From Desulfoluna butyratoxydans (GTDB lineage: Bacteria > Desulfobacterota > Desulfobacteria > Desulfobacterales > Desulfolunaceae): a stretch of DNA of 64,000 nucleotides. The notes under the pieces are model-generated. The model saw only the letters and a list, made by a program, of their open reading frames with translations. It ran no database searches and was not told where the DNA came from. A program made the position numbers and the translations under genes. The stretch is from assembly GCF_900699765.1 (NCBI RefSeq), contig NZ_CAADHO010000007.1, forward strand, positions 1 through 64,000, written 5' to 3'. Shown here one piece after another: positions 16,213-24,856 of the stretch (the stretch's first letter is position 1; every line of letters begins with the position of its first letter).

Positions 16213-17655
16213 CTATTGTTTTTCCTGACTCAGGGGCAGGGTCAAGATGGCCCGGGCGCCACCGTTGGTTCGGTTTTCAAGGGTGATGTGGCCACGGTGG
16301 AGTTCTGCGATCTCTTTGACAAAGTTGAGTCCCAGGCCCGTGCTTTTTTTGTGGTCTCCGGGGCGCTGCAGGGAGAAGAATTTTTCAAAGAGCCGGTCCT
16401 GGGCATAGTCGGGAATGCCGGGGCCCCGGTCTTCCACCGAGAATGAGGCCAGGGAGCCCTTTCTGTTTGCAGCGATTCGGATGGTCTCGCCGTGGGCGCT
16501 GAAATCAATGGCATTCTGGATGAGGTTGGAGAGGGCCTGCTTCAGGAGAAACGCGTCCCCTGTCACCGTGAGGTCCGTGTCGATGTCCTGGGCAAGGTGG
16601 ATACTTTTTTGGGCGACAAGGGGCATGAGCCGTTCGGTGACGCTGTTGATGAGGGCTTTTACAGCCAATGGTTCAGGCTCTTTCAGGCCCTTCATGTTCT
16701 CGATGGCCGCCAGTTGGAGCATTCTGTCCACAAGTTGCCTGATTCGCCGGGATTCGTTTTGGATGTTGTTAATAAATCGCTGGCGCTGCGGCGCGGGCAT
16801 CTCCTCTTCCAGAAGCTCTGCGGCTCCCTGGATGGCCGAGATGGGGCTTTTGATTTCATGGGTGAGGGTCTGGACGTAGGTCTCCACGTATTTGCGCCCT
16901 TCAAGGGCGTCTTTCATGCTTTCAAAGGCCCGCCCCATTTCACCGATTTCACTTCGGTCCAGGGTGGGCAGGGCCGCTTTTTTTCCTTTTCGGACGTCGT
17001 GGGCATATCGGGTGAGCCTTTTGATGGGCCGCGTGATGAAGAGGATAAGGAAAAAGCCTGCGAAAAGGGCTGCGGTGAGGGCGATGACGCTTCGTTTGAT
17101 GATTTGCGCTTTGGCAATGCGCAGGAAGCTGTTGATGTTGGTGGTGGGCTTGCCCACGGTGAGGACCCCGGTGATCTGGTCTCCCATGAGGATGGGGGCG
17201 GCGACGTACAGCACGGTTGGTTCGTTCGGGTCTTCGCCTTCCCGGGTCGAGCGTGCTCCGTATTTTCCTTCAAGGGTCAGGGAGACGTCCCGCCACTGGG
17301 AGTAGTCGGTGCCTGCCGGGGCTTTGTCCAGGGAGTCAAAGAGAAGGCGTCCCCGGTTGTCCGTGATGTAGACCCGCATGTCCACGCTGGTTTTGTTCAG
17401 GTGATAGATTTTGGAGGCAAACTCCCGGGCGTAGGCCTTTGTGAAGGTTGCCCGGAGCGTGTCCGGGGCAAAGGTACCGGTTTCCATATCTTGGGAGACC
17501 ATGGCAGCCATGATTCGGGCTCCGTCCACCAGGGACTCTTCCACACCTTCAAGGTAGCGGACCCGTATGCTCGTCAAGACATCGTGGGTAAGGTAGTAAA
17601 ACCCAAGGGAGAGGATCAGGGAAAAGGCGATGAGGATCCGGGCCGCAAGTTTCAT
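16213..17655 (-). CDS. creC: Sensor histidine kinase CreC
   Basis: 480 residues (E. coli CreC is 474). TM1 at 5-25, a periplasmic sensor region of about 160 residues, TM2 at 188-207, HAMP at 208-260, then the H box QTLTHEIKSPISAIQGAAELLEE with phospho-accepting His266. ATPase motifs near the C-terminus are N (LSNLIQNAIDFS), DRGPGIPD, and STGLGLNFVKEIAELH. It overlaps creB by four bases (ATGA) and is co-transcribed after it. With CreB it forms the envelope and carbon-stress two-component system that induces creD and, in Aeromonas (BlrAB), beta-lactamases. Confidence 0.9.
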   Translation of the reverse strand: MKLAARILIAFSLILSLGFYYLTHDVLTSIRVRYLEGVEESLVDGARIMAAMVSQDMETGTFAPDTLRATFTKAYAREFASKIYHLNKTSVDMRVYITDNRGRLLFDSLDKAPAGTDYSQWRDVSLTLEGKYGARSTREGEDPNEPTVLYVAAPILMGDQITGVLTVGKPTTNINSFLRIAKAQIIKRSVIALTAALFAGFFLILFITRPIKRLTRYAHDVRKGKKAALPTLDRSEIGEMGRAFESMKDALEGRKYVETYVQTLTHEIKSPISAIQGAAELLEEEMPAPQRQRFINNIQNESRRIRQLVDRMLQLAAIENMKGLKEPEPLAVKALINSVTERLMPLVAQKSIHLAQDIDTDLTVTGDAFLLKQALSNLIQNAIDFSAHGETIRIAANRKGSLASFSVEDRGPGIPDYAQDRLFEKFFSLQRPGDHKKSTGLGLNFVKEIAELHRGHITLENRTNGGARAILTLPLSQEKQ

Positions 17656-18356
17656 AGTGTCTCTTTCAGGGAGTAGCCGATGCCACGGTGGGTTTGGATG
17701 GGGTCGAGGTCCGGCCGGATTTTTTTCAGTTTGGCTCGGATGTTTTTGATGTGCACGTCCACGGTCCTGTCCATGCTCATGCCCGGTTCGTCCCAGACCC
17801 TCTCCATGAGCCTGTCCCTGGAAAAGATCTGGCCCGGGCGGGCAATAAAAAGGGACAGCATCCTGTATTCATATCTGGAGAGGTCGAGGGGCTGTGAAAA
17901 ATAGCTGATTTTAAGCCGTGCGTCGTCCACCCGGAAGGCAGCGTTACCCGATTCTGCTTTGCTTTTAACGTCTGTGTCTGGTGTGATGGCTGCCCCTGTC
18001 CTGCGGAGGACTGCCTTGACCCGTGCGGCCAGCTCCCTCGGGCTGAAGGGTTTGACCATGTAGTCGTCCGCCCCGATTTCGAGCCCCACGATCCTGTCCA
18101 CTTCCTCGGACCGTGCCGTCAGGAAGATAATGGGCACCGTGCGGGTTTTGCGGATGGTTTTGCACAGCTCCATTCCGTTTACATCGGGCAGGCCGATATC
18201 CAGGACGATGAGGTCCACAGGCGATTCATCAAGAATCGTCATCACCCCCATGCCCCCGGTTTCCCACAGGGTTTCGAACCCTTCCGTGGTCAGGGCGTAT
18301 CGTATGTTTTCCGCAATGGCAGGTTCGTCTTCCACGATCAGGACAAGAGAATTCAT
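17652..18356 (-). CDS. creB: OmpR-family response regulator CreB
   Basis: 234 residues. Receiver domain with the acidic pair ED at 9-10, phospho-accepting Asp53 in VLDIGLPD, Thr in FLTAR and Lys in MVKPFSPRELAARV. The C-terminal winged helix (residues 140-234) has RYEYRMLSLF and RTVDVHIKNIRAKL. First gene of creBC. Its start codon lies inside the first unit of the TTCAT operator shared with divergent creD, so autoregulation is likely. Confidence 0.9.
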   Translation of the reverse strand: MNSLVLIVEDEPAIAENIRYALTTEGFETLWETGGMGVMTILDESPVDLIVLDIGLPDVNGMELCKTIRKTRTVPIIFLTARSEEVDRIVGLEIGADDYMVKPFSPRELAARVKAVLRRTGAAITPDTDVKSKAESGNAAFRVDDARLKISYFSQPLDLSRYEYRMLSLFIARPGQIFSRDRLMERVWDEPGMSMDRTVDVHIKNIRAKLKKIRPDLDPIQTHRGIGYSLKETL

Positions 18357-18389
18357 ACTCTTTTCATATCCACTTCATACTGGGTTCAT
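18352..18389 (+). promoter_or_regulatory. Four-copy cre-tag-like operator
   Basis: TTCAT occurs at 18352, 18363, 18374 and 18385, an exact 11-bp period with 6-bp spacers. The E. coli cre tag and the Aeromonas Blr tag are TTCAC-N6-TTCAC. This site has the same layout with T at the last base, in a doubled array. It lies at the creB start and 140 bp upstream of creD, so it can serve both genes. Confidence 0.8.
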
Positions 18390-18529
18390 GTCTCCGGGCG
18401 AAAAAGAGGCGTGTGAGGGCCCCTGGGCGACCGGGGATCTGCAAGGGGTCGGCGCATGCCTTCAGGCCTTGGTTTATAGCCTTGGCCGGGGATCATATCA
18501 ATAAAAAAGCACTGCCAGGAGAATGGACC

Positions 18530-19882
18530 ATGAATCAATTATTTCTGAAGAAAACCGGGATTATCGCCGCGTTGATCGTGATGCTGCTTGTGCCGCTCAC
18601 CGCCATAAAATCCCTTGTGGGCGAGCGGAAAATACGGAGCAGGGAGGCCATTCGAGAGGTGTCGCAAACCTGGGGCGGGGCCCAGACGGTCACAGGTCCC
18701 GTTCTGACCATCCCCTTTGTGGACGAGGAGAATGCAACCCGGTACGTTCACTTGCTGCCCGACGTCCTTGAAGCGGAAGGGGCCCTTGTTCCTGAAACGA
18801 GGCGTCGGGGAATTTATGAGGTGGTTGTCTATACATCGGAGATAACGCTGAAAGGGTCCTTTGCGCTTCCGGCTTTTTTTGAATGTGAACCGGCCGTGGA
18901 CAGGATTCTCTGGGACAAGGCGTTTTTGAGTGCGGGCATTTCGCAGCTCCAGGGTGTTCAGAGCAAAGCCCGGTTTCTCTGGCAGGATAAGCCGTGTCGA
19001 ATTCGACACGGCAAAACACCGGGGGCGCCTTTGCAGGGTCTTCACGCCTCGGTGCTACTTGAAAACAGTACCCTGGGACGGGCCCTGCATGCCCAGGGCT
19101 CCCCGGATGACAGCGTTCACCCCTTCTCCTTTGAAATTTACCTGCCCCTCCAGGGGGCCGGGCGGCTGAATGTGACCCCCGTGGGCAACACCAATACCGT
19201 GGATCTTCGCTCCACCTGGGAGCATCCCGGCTTTCAGGGACGGTATTTTCCCACATCCAGGGAGATCGGTCCGGAAGGGTTCACCGCCCATTGGGATGTG
19301 ACCAATTACGACGGACTCCTTGCCCGGGCATGGACGTCGGGCAAGGAGCATACATTCATCTCCTCATCGGCTCTGGATCCGCTTTCCTTCGGGGTGCAGC
19401 TGGTCCAGCCCGTGGATTTCTACACAAAATCCGAGCGCTCGGTGAAGTACGCCCTGGTGATCATCACCATCACCTTTTTGACGTTTTTTATTTTCGAGGT
19501 GGTGAAAAATCGCCGGATCCATCCCATGCAGTACGTTCTGGTGGGGATTTCCCTCTCCCTGTTTTACCTGCTCCTGCTCTCCCTTTCCGAGCACCTGGGC
19601 TTTTCCTGGGCCTACCTTGTTGCCGGGGCCGCGAGCATCTCATCCATCAGTGTTTACTCTGCCGGTTTTCTTTCGGGCACAAAAGACTCTGCCGGGCTGT
19701 TCGCACTGCTTTTTTCCCTGTTCGGGGTTTTTTACGTCATCCTGCAGCTGGAGCGTTTTGCCCTGGTCCTGGGGTCGGCGGGGCTCTTTCTGGTTCTCGT
19801 TGCGGTGATGCTCATCACGAGGAAGGTCGACTGGTACGATGCCTTTGAGGGTGGGGGCTCACAGGGGAAGGATGAGGCCTGA
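18530..19882 (+). CDS. creD: Inner membrane protein CreD
   Basis: 450 residues from ATG 18530 (AGGAG 9 bp upstream), the same length as E. coli CreD; an upstream in-frame extension to 18413 has no site. An N-terminal membrane segment (10-27) is followed by a large periplasmic beta-rich region. At least five membrane segments lie in the C-terminal 150 residues, starting YALVIITITFLTFFIFEVV. Conserved ERKIRSREAIREV and TIPFV motifs are present. CreD is the main output of CreBC and protects the envelope. It is transcribed divergently from creBC from the TTCAT operator. Confidence 0.9.
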   Translation: MNQLFLKKTGIIAALIVMLLVPLTAIKSLVGERKIRSREAIREVSQTWGGAQTVTGPVLTIPFVDEENATRYVHLLPDVLEAEGALVPETRRRGIYEVVVYTSEITLKGSFALPAFFECEPAVDRILWDKAFLSAGISQLQGVQSKARFLWQDKPCRIRHGKTPGAPLQGLHASVLLENSTLGRALHAQGSPDDSVHPFSFEIYLPLQGAGRLNVTPVGNTNTVDLRSTWEHPGFQGRYFPTSREIGPEGFTAHWDVTNYDGLLARAWTSGKEHTFISSSALDPLSFGVQLVQPVDFYTKSERSVKYALVIITITFLTFFIFEVVKNRRIHPMQYVLVGISLSLFYLLLLSLSEHLGFSWAYLVAGAASISSISVYSAGFLSGTKDSAGLFALLFSLFGVFYVILQLERFALVLGSAGLFLVLVAVMLITRKVDWYDAFEGGGSQGKDEA

Positions 19883-20128
19883 TTCGGCCCTGTTTGGCGG
19901 GGACATTTCCTGACAAACGATTGTTCTGCCCGGGCTGTGCCACTTACGCTGAACAGACAGAGTGCGCTGTCGTCATTTGTTGGTTATTGGATTGGGTCGA
20001 AGTGCCTCCTGCAGCTTTGCCTGAGGCACTGGATCGTTTCTCATAAACCAAGGGGGTGATTCGTTGAGGGGGCTCGAAGGGCCTGGGTGGGACGGTGACG
20101 GCTCCTTAACTTTACGGTGGGGCATGGA
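19883..20128. other. Intergenic region between convergent genes
   Basis: About 250 bp between creD and the leftward membrane protein gene. GTGCCTCCTGCAG with CTGAGGCAC (about 20001-20028) forms a hairpin that could terminate either gene; there is no T run. Confidence 0.4.
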
Positions 20129-20914
20129 TCATTCCGTGGCTTGTTCCATGTTCTCCATGAGTGTGACCATGGACTGCTGGCCGACGGTGATGAGGCCGGA
20201 CTGGGGCCGGTTGAGGTCCACAACGAGTGTGATAAGCACGGCAAAGGCAAGGGGCAGGGGAACCACCGTAATAATGCGCCGCTTGCCGGTCAGTCCGATC
20301 TGGGTGCCCAGGGTCAGCATGGTCAGTGCCGTGATGGCGGCAAGAGCAACCCAGACACTTCGGGGAATACGATTGTGAAGGGCAACCGTTACCCGTTTTT
20401 CGTGCATGTCGATGACCTCGTTGGTGGCCTGGACCATCAGTGACGTATTTGTGGTGGGGGCTTCCAGGGCTGCCTCTGCGACCTGTTCCCACAGGAGGTC
20501 ATGGATTTCCACGGATTTTTTTACCGCAATGTCGATGTCTTTGCCGCTTAAGGCGGCTTTTAACCGAATATCGACATAGTTCTTGAGAAGCCGTTTTACT
20601 TCCATGCCATGTCGCGTATCAATCAGGTCGGTTCGCAGATAGGCTGTGCCGATGGCGTTGGCTTCTTCCAGAACATTTTGCTTTCGGTGGTCGTGCTGGG
20701 ACAGGGCCATGGAAAACGTGAAGGCCAGGACAAAAGCCAGCATTCCGAGCAAACCTCCCACCAGGGTCCCCAGGGAGGTCTGGGTCTCCTCCTCCTGGCG
20801 GCTTTGCAGGCGCAGGCCGATCTGGCAGCCGAGTTCGTAACACAGGATCATGAGTATCGCGGTGCCGACATAGAACCAATGGATTGGAAGGGCTTCAAAT
20901 TGGCCAGGGTTCAT
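20129..20914 (-). CDS. Bestrophin-like (DUF4239) membrane protein
   Basis: 261 residues with four predicted membrane segments: about 13-31 (FYVGTAILMILCYELG), 48-68 (LVGGLLGMLAFVLAFTFSMAL), 187-205 and 213-233. Between them lies a helical cytosolic domain with the characteristic NVLEEANAIGTAYLRTDLI. This matches the DUF4239 bestrophin-like family, of unknown transport role. It lies 51 bp downstream of the serine hydrolase gene and in the same direction, so they may share a transcript. Confidence 0.8.
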   Translation of the reverse strand: MNPGQFEALPIHWFYVGTAILMILCYELGCQIGLRLQSRQEEETQTSLGTLVGGLLGMLAFVLAFTFSMALSQHDHRKQNVLEEANAIGTAYLRTDLIDTRHGMEVKRLLKNYVDIRLKAALSGKDIDIAVKKSVEIHDLLWEQVAEAALEAPTTNTSLMVQATNEVIDMHEKRVTVALHNRIPRSVWVALAAITALTMLTLGTQIGLTGKRRIITVVPLPLAFAVLITLVVDLNRPQSGLITVGQQSMVTLMENMEQATE

Positions 20915-20965
20915 TTGGATCTCCCATGCTGTTTGTTGGCTGACGCCTGGGTGAGGAATCCTTTT

Positions 20966-22186
20966 CTATCGAGGAAGGGTTGTGTAGAGCACCCGCTCAA
21001 AGTCTGTTAACAGGGCCATGACGTTTTCATCGTAGTGGGGGAGCAGCTGGCATAACAGAACGACTCCGATTTGGCGTGAGGGGTCGATCCAGAAGTGTGT
21101 GTTCTGGATTCCGGACCAACTCAGGGAGCCCGGAGAACGCCCGTCGTTGCTTTTGCCTCTGTTTACCTGAAATCCGAGCCCGAACCCGTCCTGTCCAGCC
21201 CCTGTTGGAAAGGGACGCGTCATGCCCGCAAGGGCTGCGGGTTGCTCCTCAATGGTGAAACCGTTCAGCTGGTTTCGAGACATCTCGGCAACGGAGGCGG
21301 GCGCTACGATTCGGGTGTTACCGAGTTGTCCCTGGCCGAGGATCATCTGAATGAATCGCCCGTAGTCGCGGGCGGTGGAAAGAAGGCCGCTGTCTCCCCG
21401 CATGAAGGGTTTGTATTTTTTGGGCCGGGCTTGCCCTTCCAGGCCCTCGGCGGTTCGCTGGTAGGTTGCCACCAGCCTGTCGTGCTTTCGTGAGGGTAGC
21501 TTAAAGGAGGTGTCTTTCATGTCCAGGGGCCCGGTGATACGGGTGTCGATGAACGTGGAAAGGGATTGCCCGGAAACCTTTTCGATAATCCAGCCCAGGT
21601 AGATGGTCCCCATGCCGTACGTCCATCGGGCTCCCGGGTCGTGGAGCGTTGGGTACTCGTGTGCCGGGGCCGATGTAAGCTGGGAGATGCGAAGCAGCTC
21701 GGGGCTGCAGAAGACGTATCCGACTCCTGACGTATGGCACAAAAGGTCCCGGATGGTTATGGGCCGTGAGGCAGGACGGGTCATGATGGTTTTATTTTTA
21801 TCGTCGATACCTGTGAGAACTTCTAACTCTGCCATTTCCGGCAGGTAGTCAGAGGCCGGTACGTCAAGGGACAGGCGCCCCTCCTCGGCGAGAATCATGA
21901 TCCCCAGGGATGTGAGGGGTTTTGTCATGGAAAAGATACGGAAGATGGCGTCTTCCTGCATCTTTTTACTGCCCCGGCTGTCCATGACGCCTGCGGTGCC
22001 GGTGTAGAGGATGTGATCCGCATCGACCACCATGGCAACCACACCGGGAACGCCGCTTTCTTTCACCGCCGATTGGAGCACCCCATCGAGGGCTGCCCGG
22101 GTATCCGCGTCCAGGCGGCTGGGAGGGGGAGGCTCGGTGCAGCCTGCAAGCAGGAAGATGGTGAGGACGAAGCAAAGTCGTTGCAT
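20966..22186 (-). CDS. Beta-lactamase-fold serine hydrolase, lipoprotein
   Basis: 406 residues from ATG 22186, preceded by AGAGGGA. The N-terminus MQRLCFVLTIFLLAGC is a lipoprotein signal with lipidated Cys16. The Pfam beta-lactamase (class C/PBP4*/family VIII esterase) fold shows SxxK as SMTK (Ser86, Lys89), HTSGVGY, the tyrosine motif as TYGMG, and LSWSGIQNT in place of KTG. Family members are mostly esterases or DD-peptidases, and only a few hydrolyse beta-lactams, so resistance should not be assumed. Its place beside creBCD and a true class A enzyme suggests an envelope role. Confidence 0.82.
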   Translation of the reverse strand: MQRLCFVLTIFLLAGCTEPPPPSRLDADTRAALDGVLQSAVKESGVPGVVAMVVDADHILYTGTAGVMDSRGSKKMQEDAIFRIFSMTKPLTSLGIMILAEEGRLSLDVPASDYLPEMAELEVLTGIDDKNKTIMTRPASRPITIRDLLCHTSGVGYVFCSPELLRISQLTSAPAHEYPTLHDPGARWTYGMGTIYLGWIIEKVSGQSLSTFIDTRITGPLDMKDTSFKLPSRKHDRLVATYQRTAEGLEGQARPKKYKPFMRGDSGLLSTARDYGRFIQMILGQGQLGNTRIVAPASVAEMSRNQLNGFTIEEQPAALAGMTRPFPTGAGQDGFGLGFQVNRGKSNDGRSPGSLSWSGIQNTHFWIDPSRQIGVVLLCQLLPHYDENVMALLTDFERVLYTTLPR

Positions 22187-22433
22187 AATCCCTCTTCTGT
22201 TCGGCATTGGCGGGTCGTTGCGGATCAGGCAAGTGAAAGGTGTTGCCAGCGTTTCGTTGGGGTGGTGGCTCCACGGGCATGGGTGAGGCCGTTAACCCGT
22301 GGCTGCCGGAAAACCGGGGCGGGCCCTGGTGGACGAAATGCTGATTTTTTACGGAGAAGGTTGTGTCGTGTTGAATGTAAACGAATGATATTGCTCATAG
22401 TATCACGGGCGATTCGTTGAAGGCAAGGCTGTT
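22187..22433. other. Intergenic region, no gene seen
   Basis: About 250 bp downstream of the acetyltransferase gene and upstream of the hydrolase gene. It should contain the hydrolase promoter. No cre-tag pair (two TTCAC or TTCAT, 6 bp apart) was found here. Confidence 0.35.
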
Positions 22434-22468
22434 GGGCCGCATGGGCGACTCTTGCCCGACGGCGGCCC
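22434..22468 (-). terminator. GC-rich hairpin just after the acetyltransferase gene
   Basis: GGGCCGC-AT-GGGC and GCCC-GAC-GGCGGCCC pair around a seven-base loop two bases past the stop. There is no T run, so termination is uncertain. It does not have the GTT core of an attC site. Confidence 0.4.
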
Positions 22469-22470
22469 GG

Positions 22471-23103
22471 TTATTTGCCTATGGAGGTTTTCCAGTGGGC
22501 GTGCAGGCCTGCTATATCCGAGGAGCACAGCAAGCCCATGGCGGCGTTGACCTGGGCGTCGCTCCAGTCCCACCATCTCATCTCCAGCAACATGTCGATT
22601 TGGTCTGTCGTGAACCGATACCGGATATGCCTCGCCGGATTTGACCCCACAACCGAGTAAGGCTCGACATCTCTGGTGACAACGGCCCGGCTTGCGATGA
22701 TGGCGCCGTCCCCCACCTTCACACCCGCCATGACCATGGCTTCGGTGCCAATCCACACATCATTGCCGATCACTGTATCTCCGGCCCTTTCGAAGCCGTC
22801 GACTGCCCCGGAGAAGGCCGGGTTGTCCTGGTAATAGAACGGAAACGTGCTTACCCAGTCGTTTCGATGCCCCTGGTTTCCGGCCATCATGAACACAGCC
22901 CCTGATCCGATGGAGCAGTAGCGGCCGATGATCAGCTTGTCGACGTCGTCCCGGTCCGGGATCAGGTACCGGGCACAGTCGTCAAAGCTGTGGTGGTGAT
23001 AGTAGCCGGAGTAGTAGCTGTGGTCTCCGACAATGATATTGGGGTTTGTTACCTGGTCTTTCAGTTGTTTCCCCACAAAGGGGCTTTCAAAATAGTTCTT
23101 CAC
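22471..23103 (-). CDS. catB: Type B chloramphenicol acetyltransferase (CatB, xenobiotic acetyltransferase family)
   Basis: 210 residues from GTG 23103 (VKNYFESPF, with GAGGA upstream), exactly the usual CatB length and start; a TTG at 23118 is the only longer option. A left-handed beta-helix of hexapeptide repeats is evident ([21 protein letters not shown]). Catalytic His79 sits in MAGNQGHR, and [18 protein letters not shown] and MRWWDWS are family hallmarks. CatB enzymes use acetyl-CoA to acetylate the 3-hydroxyl of chloramphenicol. The close match to CatB rather than to virginiamycin acetyltransferases makes the call firm at family level; activity is untested. It lies 26 bp downstream of the beta-lactamase gene. 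Confidence 0.88.
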   Translation of the reverse strand: MKNYFESPFVGKQLKDQVTNPNIIVGDHSYYSGYYHHHSFDDCARYLIPDRDDVDKLIIGRYCSIGSGAVFMMAGNQGHRNDWVSTFPFYYQDNPAFSGAVDGFERAGDTVIGNDVWIGTEAMVMAGVKVGDGAIIASRAVVTRDVEPYSVVGSNPARHIRYRFTTDQIDMLLEMRWWDWSDAQVNAAMGLLCSSDIAGLHAHWKTSIGK

Positions 23104-23129
23104 CGGGTGATTCCTCAAGGGGATTTGAT

Positions 23130-24035
23130 CTATTGGTAAAGGGCGAAAATGGCCCGGCCGATGGACGCAATGGATTTGTTTAGCTCCTCAAAGGAGGCCG
23201 TGGTCTGGGTTAGGTAGATACAGACCACAAGTGGTTCCTCCGGTGCGGGCCAGACAACGGCGGCAATACCTCTGGACCCATGGCCGCCTGCACCGGACCG
23301 GTCGGCAATGTCCCAGCCCTTCGGCAGGACCGAGCGAAGCAGGCTTCCTGAGACCTTGTTTCCCCTCATCCAATTTGTCAGCAGGGCCTTGGATGCGTCT
23401 GACAGCTCGTTTCCAAGGACCAGGGTCCTGAGGTTACCCGCCATGGCGTCGGGGGTGGTGGTATCCCGGAGGTCCCCTTTGCGGGCTTCGTTCAGGTCTG
23501 GCTCCATGCGGTCCAGGCGCGTGACGGTATCGCCTATGGACCGAGCAAAGGAGGTCAACGCTTGGGGGCCTCCTGTCTGGGTCAGGACAATATTGGCTGC
23601 CGTGTTGTCGCTCATGGTCATCATGGATTCACAGGCCTGTTTCAGTGAGAAGGCCTGCCCGACGTGGTTGCTGGTGACGGGCGACCAGGTAACAAGGGAT
23701 GTTTTTTCTATGACGACTGAATCGTCGAAGGAGAGCGCCCCGGCTTCGATATCACGAAGTGCCTTGGCGCAGGCCAGGGTTTTGAATGTGCTCATGAGGG
23801 GAAAACGCCGATCCCCATGATGGCTCCATGTTGTTTTTGTTTTGGCATCATAGATCGAGACGCCCACGGGGCTGCCAAGGGCCTGCTCGATGTCAGCGAT
23901 TGTCTTAGTCAAAGATGTCACGTCGGTTTTATTTTCCAATGCGTTTCGAGACACAGGCTCCTCATGCCTTGCACCGATGCATCCCGATAGAATTCCAATG
24001 ATCAAAAGTGACACGGTTAATTTTAGAATCTTCAC
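23130..24035 (-). CDS. Class A beta-lactamase, CARB/PSE-like (RSG subgroup), lipoprotein
   Basis: 301 residues from GTG 24035 (AAAGGAA 6 bp upstream); the frame is open further but without a site or signal. Lipoprotein signal [10 protein letters not shown] with Cys19. Class A motifs are all present: SxxK as STFK (Ser82, Lys85), SDN at 142-144, and the omega-loop EPDLN (Glu178, Asn182). The KTG box is RSG (246-248) in ADRSGAGG, the signature of carbenicillinases (CARB/PSE). LRDTTTP and [14 protein letters not shown] also agree with that group. It should hydrolyse penicillins in the periplasm or at the membrane. Probably first gene of a bla-catB operon. No ampR-type regulator is adjacent; creBC is 5 kb away. 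Confidence 0.9.
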   Translation of the reverse strand: MKILKLTVSLLIIGILSGCIGARHEEPVSRNALENKTDVTSLTKTIADIEQALGSPVGVSIYDAKTKTTWSHHGDRRFPLMSTFKTLACAKALRDIEAGALSFDDSVVIEKTSLVTWSPVTSNHVGQAFSLKQACESMMTMSDNTAANIVLTQTGGPQALTSFARSIGDTVTRLDRMEPDLNEARKGDLRDTTTPDAMAGNLRTLVLGNELSDASKALLTNWMRGNKVSGSLLRSVLPKGWDIADRSGAGGHGSRGIAAVVWPAPEEPLVVCIYLTQTTASFEELNKSIASIGRAIFALYQ

Positions 24036-24856
24036 TGATTTTTCCTTTGTGTGTGCTGCATACAAGATAGAAAAAAGCTGCCGGGGAGGGTCCCGTACAG
24101 AGGGTTTTTGTCTGCCCCGATGGGGTGTTGGGCATTTTGATGTGCTTGGTCCCGTATAGTCGGGAAGGCCCGGGCAGAGCATATATGAGTAAAGGAGTTT
24201 AGCATAGTCCGGATATTTCACGCGTCGAGTCCGTCCAGATTTAAGGCATCAGAGCTGCTGATGCAGTTCTTTACTTCAACGCTCTGATAACACAGAAGAT
24301 GGGTGGGCTCGGCTTGCCCGAAGGCAGAAACGCGTGCCTTAGACGGAAAATTACATGTTGGATTTATGGACTATCAATATTTTTCTCAGTAACCACCAAA
24401 GATGACGATTTATTTGGCTTATTATGGTCGTTTTTTCATGAAATATCCGGGATAGGGGATGTTTTTTTGACAAGGTCGGAGCGGCATGTGATGTGATGCC
24501 TCCGTGCATACCCGATTCTGTTTTGCATCATGACTGTAATGGGCAGATATTAGGAATAATTGCTGCGAAATCGGCCTGTGTTGCGATGCCGTGGCGCATC
24601 CGGAGCGGTGGGCATGCCATGGCTGTTCTTTTGATGGGTGAGGCTGGTGTGAAAGGGGGCTCTGTCTTCGACCGGGCTGTTTTTAATGGTGATATAGGAA
24701 ACACTCTTTCTTTACTTAAGAAAACAATACGGCATGGCACAGTCTTTGGAAGTATTTAAGGTTAGTTATTATTTTGCTGACCTGATTTGACTCGTGAGGG
24801 AACAATTGCCCGGGGGAAACACGAGACTCTGAGACCGGATGAAAGGTAGACCTGCC
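24036..24856. other. Intergenic region, about 820 bp
   Basis: Holds the upstream regions of the leftward beta-lactamase gene and the rightward chemoreceptor gene. It is locally AT-rich (24340-24480). Short frames lack ribosome sites. No attC site, cre-tag pair or recognisable riboswitch was found. Confidence 0.45.

Noticed and set aside
22300..24300. attC sites around catB and the CARB-like gene
   Set aside because: Both families are known as cassettes, so this was looked for. The hairpin at 22434-22468 lacks the GTT right core, and no complementary core pair surrounds either gene.
24036..24856. Cyclic-di-GMP or other riboswitch before the chemoreceptor gene
   Set aside because: No conserved GEMM or other riboswitch core could be recognised in the region.
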